Source: Undibacterium sp. (GTDB lineage Bacteria > Pseudomonadota > Gammaproteobacteria > Burkholderiales > Burkholderiaceae_D). From it: a DNA stretch of 47,676 nucleotides. The stretch is taken from assembly GCF_030651495.1 (NCBI RefSeq), contig NZ_JAUSFI010000076.1, forward strand, positions 1-47,676, given 5' to 3'. Every line of letters begins with the position of its first letter. The stretch's first letter is position 1. Of this stretch, positions 44,126-47,676 are shown in pieces. The notes under the pieces were generated by a model that made no database searches, had not been told where the DNA came from, and saw nothing but the letters and a program-made list of their open reading frames with translations. A program made the position numbers and the translations under genes.

Positions 44126-44665
44126 TCAACCGGCAAGCAACAACTGATGTGCGCTGAGGCTCACCTGCGTATCTTGCCCCAGCAGCTGCATCAACACGAC
44201 AACTCTTTGCTGTGAAACACTGGATATCAACCCTTCAAATCCCGACAGCGGGCCATCTGCAATGCGAACACGCTCACCCGGCTGCAATGGACTGATATCT
44301 GCATCTTTGGCTGCATTGCGCTGGGCTTCAAAATTACGGATATTCTGCAAGGTCTCGCTCTGCATTTGGGCGGGCTCTTGACCAAAGCGGACGATGGTTG
44401 CCACACCCGGCGTAGAACGCACCGGAGCAAGTGACTGCGCCGCTGACGCCGGCTGCAAGAAAATGTAACGGGGAAACAAAGGCTCCAGCAGCGCCTGCTG
44501 GCGACCACGGATGCGTTTCATCACCTTGATTCGCGGCAGATAGACGGCATAGCCTTGGCGAGCCAGATTCTCGCAGGCGGGCTGCTCCTGCCGGGCTTTG
44601 GTATGGACCACATACCAAGGCAGGTTTGCCGCCAAGACATCAACTGGATGAACTGGTTCACTCAT
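44126..44665 (-). CDS. NusG/RfaH-like transcription antiterminator
   Basis: A 179-residue NusG paralogue. The N-terminal NGN domain has WYVVHTKARQEQPACENLARQGYAVYLPRIKV near 17-48 and PLFPRYIFLQ near 62-71; the C-terminal KOW domain has LQPGERVRIADGPLSGFEGLISSV near 127-150. Such RfaH/LoaP-type proteins are loaded on RNA polymerase at an ops-like pause and allow transcription through long surface-sugar operons. Being the second gene of a roughly 43-kb co-oriented locus fits this role well, and an ops-like sequence lies in the leader (45070-45081). It overlaps the MarR-type gene by 4 bp (ATGA), so the two are made together. Confidence 0.9.
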   Translation of the reverse strand: MSEPVHPVDVLAANLPWYVVHTKARQEQPACENLARQGYAVYLPRIKVMKRIRGRQQALLEPLFPRYIFLQPASAAQSLAPVRSTPGVATIVRFGQEPAQMQSETLQNIRNFEAQRNAAKDADISPLQPGERVRIADGPLSGFEGLISSVSQQRVVVLMQLLGQDTQVSLSAHQLLLAG

Positions 44666-45036
44666 GGGCTGGGCTTAGCACCGATGTCGCTGTCAACGGC
44701 TTCATTGGTCTCGTGCTGCAGAGATTCGATTTCCGCTTTCAGCAACTCGTACTCTTCCATCTTGCGCTTGAGGAACCGGCCTGTGAGCGCGGCCTTTTCG
44801 GCAATACCACTGGGCGTGAGCAAATAGGCATAGGCCACCTTGCGCGTGCTGCTTTGAAAATTGTGGATTTTGACGGCGCCCTTGTCCAGCAGGGCCTGCA
44901 AGCAGTAGTTGAGACCGCCCAAACTCAAACCCAAAGCCTTGGCCAGCTCGCGCTGGGTGAGGTTCGGATTTTCTTGCAACAAACGCAGAATCCGGTAATT
45001 GGTATCTTCTTGCTGCTTGCGTAAGCGAGTCGTCAT
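44662..45036 (-). CDS. EPS-associated MarR family transcriptional regulator
   Basis: A 124-residue winged-helix protein of the EPS-associated MarR group (TIGR04176), commonly the first gene of betaproteobacterial exopolysaccharide loci. The helix-turn-helix lies in NLTQRELAKALGLSLGGLNYCLQALLDKGAVKI near 25-57, followed by the wing and the conserved FQSSTRKVAYAYLLTPSGIAEKA (60-82). The C-terminal third is a charged coiled coil (LKRKMEEYELLKAEIESLQ). It is the most upstream gene of the minus-strand locus, so it probably controls it and itself. The ATG at 45036 lacks a clear ribosome site, so the leader hairpin may affect its translation. Confidence 0.92.
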   Translation of the reverse strand: MTTRLRKQQEDTNYRILRLLQENPNLTQRELAKALGLSLGGLNYCLQALLDKGAVKIHNFQSSTRKVAYAYLLTPSGIAEKAALTGRFLKRKMEEYELLKAEIESLQHETNEAVDSDIGAKPSP

Positions 45037-45069
45037 GAAGGGCGATATCTTGATTTACTGTTGCTCAGG

Positions 45070-45081
45070 CAGGCTACCGCC
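45070..45081 (-). promoter_or_regulatory. ops-like element (RfaH loading site candidate)
   Basis: The minus strand reads GGCGGTAGCCTG, matching the ops core GGCGGTAG and the T at the 11th place known from RfaH-controlled operons. It lies 33 bases before the ATG of the MarR-type gene, in the leader of the locus that also encodes an RfaH-like protein. Its first five bases are in the 3' arm of an imperfect hairpin (45077-45087 with 45107-45116), which would help a transcriptional pause. Function is inferred. Confidence 0.6.
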
Positions 45082-45150
45082 ATGCCGTGACACGTTGAAG
45101 CAAGTGCGGCATGCGGTTTGATCAGAGCGATTTGACCCCAAAAGACCAAA

Positions 45151-45168
45151 TTGTTCGAAACTGAACAA
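45151..45168. promoter_or_regulatory. Inverted repeat TTGTTC-N6-GAACAA, operator candidate
   Basis: A perfect 6-bp inverted repeat with a 6-base centre lies in the divergent spacer between the MarR-type gene (minus) and the phasin gene (plus). Its size and symmetry suit a MarR/winged-helix dimer. I found no convincing -35/-10 pair, so the promoters themselves are not placed. It could control either direction. Confidence 0.45.
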
Positions 45169-45305
45169 GCATAGCAGTATTTTTGCAGTTAGTAGGTTCT
45201 ACCTACACGCAATGCGTCTCTGCGCGTAAAGTTGTGCGCACGCGCTGCACCACCATTTGCAGCCGAAAGATCACGCTAATATCATCCGACTTTCAGGAGC
45301 ACCCC

Positions 45306-45899
45306 ATGGTCAAAAAATTGCAAAAAAACAAATCATCCAAAGCCGAACTCAAAGGCAAGGTCAAAGACTCTGCCCAGCAAATCTGGCAAGCTGGCCTTGG
45401 TGCATTCACCAAAGCCCAAGCCGAAGGTGCCAAGGCTATCGAATCCCTGGTGAAAGACAGCGTCAGCATCCAACGCAAGACCAAGGCCGCGGCTGAAGAA
45501 AAAATCTCGGAAGCCACCAACAAAATGTCCCATATGGCCACCGACATTTCGTCCAAGGCATCCGGTCAATGGGACAAGCTGGAAAACATTTTTGAAGAGC
45601 GCGTGGCCAAAGCCCTGAACAAACTGGGCGTACCTTCCGCCAAAGACGTCAACGCCCTGATTGCCCGTATTGACGACCTGAACAAAGCCGTTCAAAAATT
45701 GTCGACCAAAGCACCTGCGCCCAAGGCGGCCCCCGTAAAAGCAGCGACACCCAAGGCCGCTGCACCCAAAGTTGCTGCCCCAAAGGCCAAGCCGGTGACT
45801 CCCAAAGCAACGCCTAAAGCGGCTGCCAAACGCGCAGCCCCAAAGAAGAAGGCGACCCCTACCGCAACCGTTGAAACGACATCCGCTCAGCAAGCCTGA
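45306..45899 (+). CDS. Phasin-like polyhydroxyalkanoate granule protein
   Basis: A 197-residue protein of the PhaI/phasin type that coats PHA granules. Residues about 15-120 form amphipathic helices (QQIWQAGLGAFTKAQAEGAKAIESLVKDS near 27-55 is the characteristic segment), with a heptad-like VNALIARIDDLNKAVQKLS stretch near 117-135. The last 60 residues are Lys/Ala/Pro-rich repeats (PKAA, PKAT), resembling histone H1-like DNA-binding tails. The ATG at 45306 follows AGGAG with 6 bases spacing, which decides against the longer frame. A good terminator follows. It is divergent from the glycan locus and belongs to the chromosomal flank. Confidence 0.9.
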   Translation: MVKKLQKNKSSKAELKGKVKDSAQQIWQAGLGAFTKAQAEGAKAIESLVKDSVSIQRKTKAAAEEKISEATNKMSHMATDISSKASGQWDKLENIFEERVAKALNKLGVPSAKDVNALIARIDDLNKAVQKLSTKAPAPKAAPVKAATPKAAAPKVAAPKAKPVTPKATPKAAAKRAAPKKKATPTATVETTSAQQA

Positions 45900-45932
45900 G
45901 TGGTGGATGCATTGGCTGCGCGCCAATCACGC

Positions 45933-45957
45933 AAAGGGCGCTAAGGCGCCCTTTTTC
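45933..45957 (+). terminator. Rho-independent terminator of the phasin gene
   Basis: A perfect 9-bp stem (AAAGGGCGC / GCGCCCTTT) with a TAAG loop and a T-rich 3' end lies 34 bases after the phasin stop codon. It separates the phasin from the patatin gene. Confidence 0.9.
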
Positions 45958-46047
45958 TTGGGCGAGACTTTCACGGAATTCGCCCCCTGCGTTAGCTTGC
46001 TGCGATGCAACAAAAACAGACCCCTCGGCACTCTACACTTTGCATCT

Positions 46048-47295
46048 ATGAGCGGACAAAAAAATACCCCACCGAAAATTGCATTGGCACTGTCTGGCGG
46101 CGGCCCATTGGGCGCGATTTACGAGATTGGCGCGATGTGTGCTCTGGAGGAATCGCTGGACGGACTGGACTTCACCAAGCTGGACCATTACGTTGGCGTT
46201 TCCGCGGGAGGCTTCATCGTGGCGGCGCTGGCCAACGGCATGACGCCACGCGAACTGTGTGCGTCGTTCATCGAAAATGACAGCACACCGTCCGAGACCT
46301 TCGACCCCGCATGGTTGATGGAACCTGCTTACGGCGAATTTGCCCGGCGCGCCATCATGCTCCCCGGTTTGGTGTTGTCTGCCATGTGGGATATGACACT
46401 GGGCCGCAAACCTTTCATGGCGGCGCTTGAAGGCTTGAGCCCAGGCCTCCCGACGGGGGTGTTCTCCAACAAAATGGTCGACACCCAATTGGCCCGGCTG
46501 TTCAGCCGCGAAGGCCGAACCAACGATTTCCGCCAACTCAAAACCAAACTCACCTTGGTCGCCACCAATCTGGACAGTGCGGAACCCGCACCCTTTGGCC
46601 GACCGGGCTGGGACCATGTACCGATTTCACAAGCCGTGCAGGCCAGCTCGGCGTTGCCAGGGCTTTTCCCGCCCGTGGAAATCGACGACCAATACTATGT
46701 CGATGGCGCCTTGAAGAAAACCATGCACGCCTCGGTCGCACTGGAAGACGGCGTGGATTTGATGATTTGCCTGAACCCGCTGGTGCCTTTCGATGCCACC
46801 TCCCCCCGGGTTGCCAAGGTCATGCAGCGCGGACTCCCCCAGGAGAAACGCAGCATCCCGCGCATTGTGGACGGCGGCCTGCCCGCTGTGCTGAGCCAGA
46901 CCTTCCGCTCCATGATCCACTCCCGCATGGAGCTGGGCATGGAAGGGTACGAGCATGCGTACCCCAACACCGACATCATCCTGATCGAACCCGACCATCG
47001 CGACCCCGAGCTCTACCTCGCCAACATCTTCAGCTATGCCCAACGCCGCCACCTGGCCGAGCATGCTTACCAGCAAACACGCCAGATGCTGCGCTCGCGC
47101 AAGACCGGGTTGTCGGCCAAATTGACCCGCCACGGCATCACCCTGAACCATGCGGTGCTGGACGACCACAAGCGGCATTTATCGGCCCCCGCCAAAGCCC
47201 CCACCCGTATTGGCCGGGCGATTGCCACGCTGCAAGAAGTCATGGACGACCTCGGCGAGGCGGTCACGGCCGCCGCGCGTACAACGGCCCACTAA
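46048..47295 (+). CDS. Patatin-like phospholipase
   Basis: A 415-residue patatin-family lipid acyl hydrolase. The oxyanion glycine loop is LSGGGPLGAIYEIGAM near 16-31, the nucleophile elbow GVSAGG near 54-59, and the catalytic Asp is in YYVDGALKKT near 216-225 (DGA motif), forming the Ser-Asp dyad. ASSALPGLFPPVEI near 199 is the usual strand before it. No signal peptide is seen, so the protein is probably cytoplasmic or membrane-associated. Start at ATG 46048 gives the normal length; the frame continues upstream through the phasin terminator and is not coding there. The TetR gene follows by 9 bp. In PHA-forming betaproteobacteria such proteins are often near phasins. Confidence 0.9.
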   Translation: MSGQKNTPPKIALALSGGGPLGAIYEIGAMCALEESLDGLDFTKLDHYVGVSAGGFIVAALANGMTPRELCASFIENDSTPSETFDPAWLMEPAYGEFARRAIMLPGLVLSAMWDMTLGRKPFMAALEGLSPGLPTGVFSNKMVDTQLARLFSREGRTNDFRQLKTKLTLVATNLDSAEPAPFGRPGWDHVPISQAVQASSALPGLFPPVEIDDQYYVDGALKKTMHASVALEDGVDLMICLNPLVPFDATSPRVAKVMQRGLPQEKRSIPRIVDGGLPAVLSQTFRSMIHSRMELGMEGYEHAYPNTDIILIEPDHRDPELYLANIFSYAQRRHLAEHAYQQTRQMLRSRKTGLSAKLTRHGITLNHAVLDDHKRHLSAPAKAPTRIGRAIATLQEVMDDLGEAVTAAARTTAH

Positions 47296-47304
47296 GAAGG
47301 ACCC

Positions 47305-47676
47305 ATGGTTAAAAAAGCCCCCCGCCGCACCGCAGAGCGCATTCTTGAGGTAACGCTGGAGTTGTTCAACCGCTTTGGCGAGCCCAACGTGTCGACCACG
47401 CTGATTTCGGCCGAGTTGGGCATCAGCCCGGGCAACCTGTACTACCACTACCCGGCCAAGGACGAGTTGATCAACTCCTTGTTCGACCGCTACGAAAAGT
47501 CGCTCAACGAGTTGCTCAACGCCAGCGAAGATGTACGCGATGTGGAAGATGCCTGGTTTTTCATGCACACGCTGTTCGAGCTGATCTGGCAATACCGCTT
47601 TTTGTACCGCGACCTGAACGACCTGCTGAGCAAGAACCGCCGCCTGGAAACCCATTTCCAGTGGGTGTTGAAAAAC
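47305..47676 (+). CDS. TetR family transcriptional regulator, N-terminal part (cut by window edge)
   Basis: The visible 124 codons encode a TetR-type helix-turn-helix domain: TAERILEVTLELFNRFGEPNVSTTLISAELGISPGNLYYHYPAKDELI near 9-56, followed by the start of the ligand-binding helices with FFMHTLFELIWQYRFLYRDLNDLLSKN. The ATG at 47305 has AAGGA 4 bases upstream. It follows the patatin gene by 9 bp and is probably co-transcribed; it may control that gene or lipid metabolism. The C-terminal part is beyond the window. Confidence 0.93.
   Translation, partial: MVKKAPRRTAERILEVTLELFNRFGEPNVSTTLISAELGISPGNLYYHYPAKDELINSLFDRYEKSLNELLNASEDVRDVEDAWFFMHTLFELIWQYRFLYRDLNDLLSKNRRLETHFQWVLKN

Noticed and set aside
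45192..45206. Short inverted repeat GTAGGT-TCT-ACCTAC near the phasin promoter region
   Set aside because: Arms are only 6 bp and there is no T-run or promoter-like element close to it; likely chance.
45333..45926. Gly/Phe-rich minus-strand frame opposite the phasin gene
   Set aside because: Its composition is the reverse complement of the Lys/Ala/Pro-rich phasin coding sequence, and it has no independent support.
45871..46047. N-terminal extension of the patatin gene to 45871
   Set aside because: It would run through the phasin stop codon and the perfect terminator hairpin, and the extra residues do not resemble the family.

Overview
The window looks like chromosomal DNA of a betaproteobacterium of the order Burkholderiales, most likely a Comamonadaceae (Rhodoferax/Polaromonas-like). 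The grounds are an EPS-associated MarR regulator followed by a NusG/RfaH paralogue, an H-NS family protein of the short WSGRG type, a phasin with a Lys/Ala/Pro-rich tail, and the codon style of the housekeeping flanks. This placement is by family resemblance only.

Almost the whole window (about 45.0 kb down to 0.3 kb) is one co-oriented minus-strand surface-glycan locus of about 41 genes, many joined by 1-20 bp overlaps. From its promoter end: (1) control genes at 45.0-44.1 kb (MarR-type regulator, RfaH-like antiterminator), preceded by a leader with an ops-like sequence. (2) Sugar-nucleotide genes gmd, fcl and ugd (44.1-40.8 kb), then a PglK-like ABC flippase (40.8-39.0 kb). (3) A legionaminic-acid module (39.0-28.4 kb): legB, legC, a neuD/legH-like acyltransferase, a neuB/legI-like synthase, a neuC/legG-like epimerase, a ptmE-like nucleotidyltransferase and a CMP-sugar synthetase. 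A TSUP permease interrupts it. Inside it sit an amidotransferase of the WbpG/PseA family and hisF/hisH paralogues, which suggests an acetamidino-substituted nonulosonic acid. (4) An AT-rich stretch (about 28.4-21.4 kb) with a beta-propeller protein, a second WbpG-type amidotransferase, an APS kinase, a capsule-type transferase and an acyltransferase, ending in a 675-bp non-coding gap. (5) A decoration block (21.4-4.5 kb) of glycosyltransferases alternating with six methyltransferase-like genes, a GtrA/GtrB pair with a large membrane protein, SDR epimerases, a DegT aminotransferase and a GMC oxidoreductase. (6) The initiation end (4.3-0.3 kb): a GT4 glycosyltransferase, a PglC-type initiating phosphoglycosyl transferase, an H-NS family gene and a membrane-bound WbpM/PglF-type 4,6-dehydratase.

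The flanks are ordinary chromosome: argB (cut by the left edge), and on the right, on the plus strand, a phasin with a clear terminator, a patatin-like phospholipase and a TetR regulator (cut by the right edge).

The genes together imply a glycan that starts on undecaprenyl phosphate, carries fucose-pathway sugars, uronic acid and probably amidinated legionaminic acid, is heavily methylated and acylated, and is flipped by an ABC transporter. No Wzy polymerase or O-antigen/protein ligase was recognised. The points most worth following are a G10 tract inside a glycosyltransferase gene (possible phase variation), the HisF paralogue with Glu in place of catalytic Asp130, the two amidotransferase paralogues flanking an uncharacterised beta-propeller fusion, and the ops-like leader.
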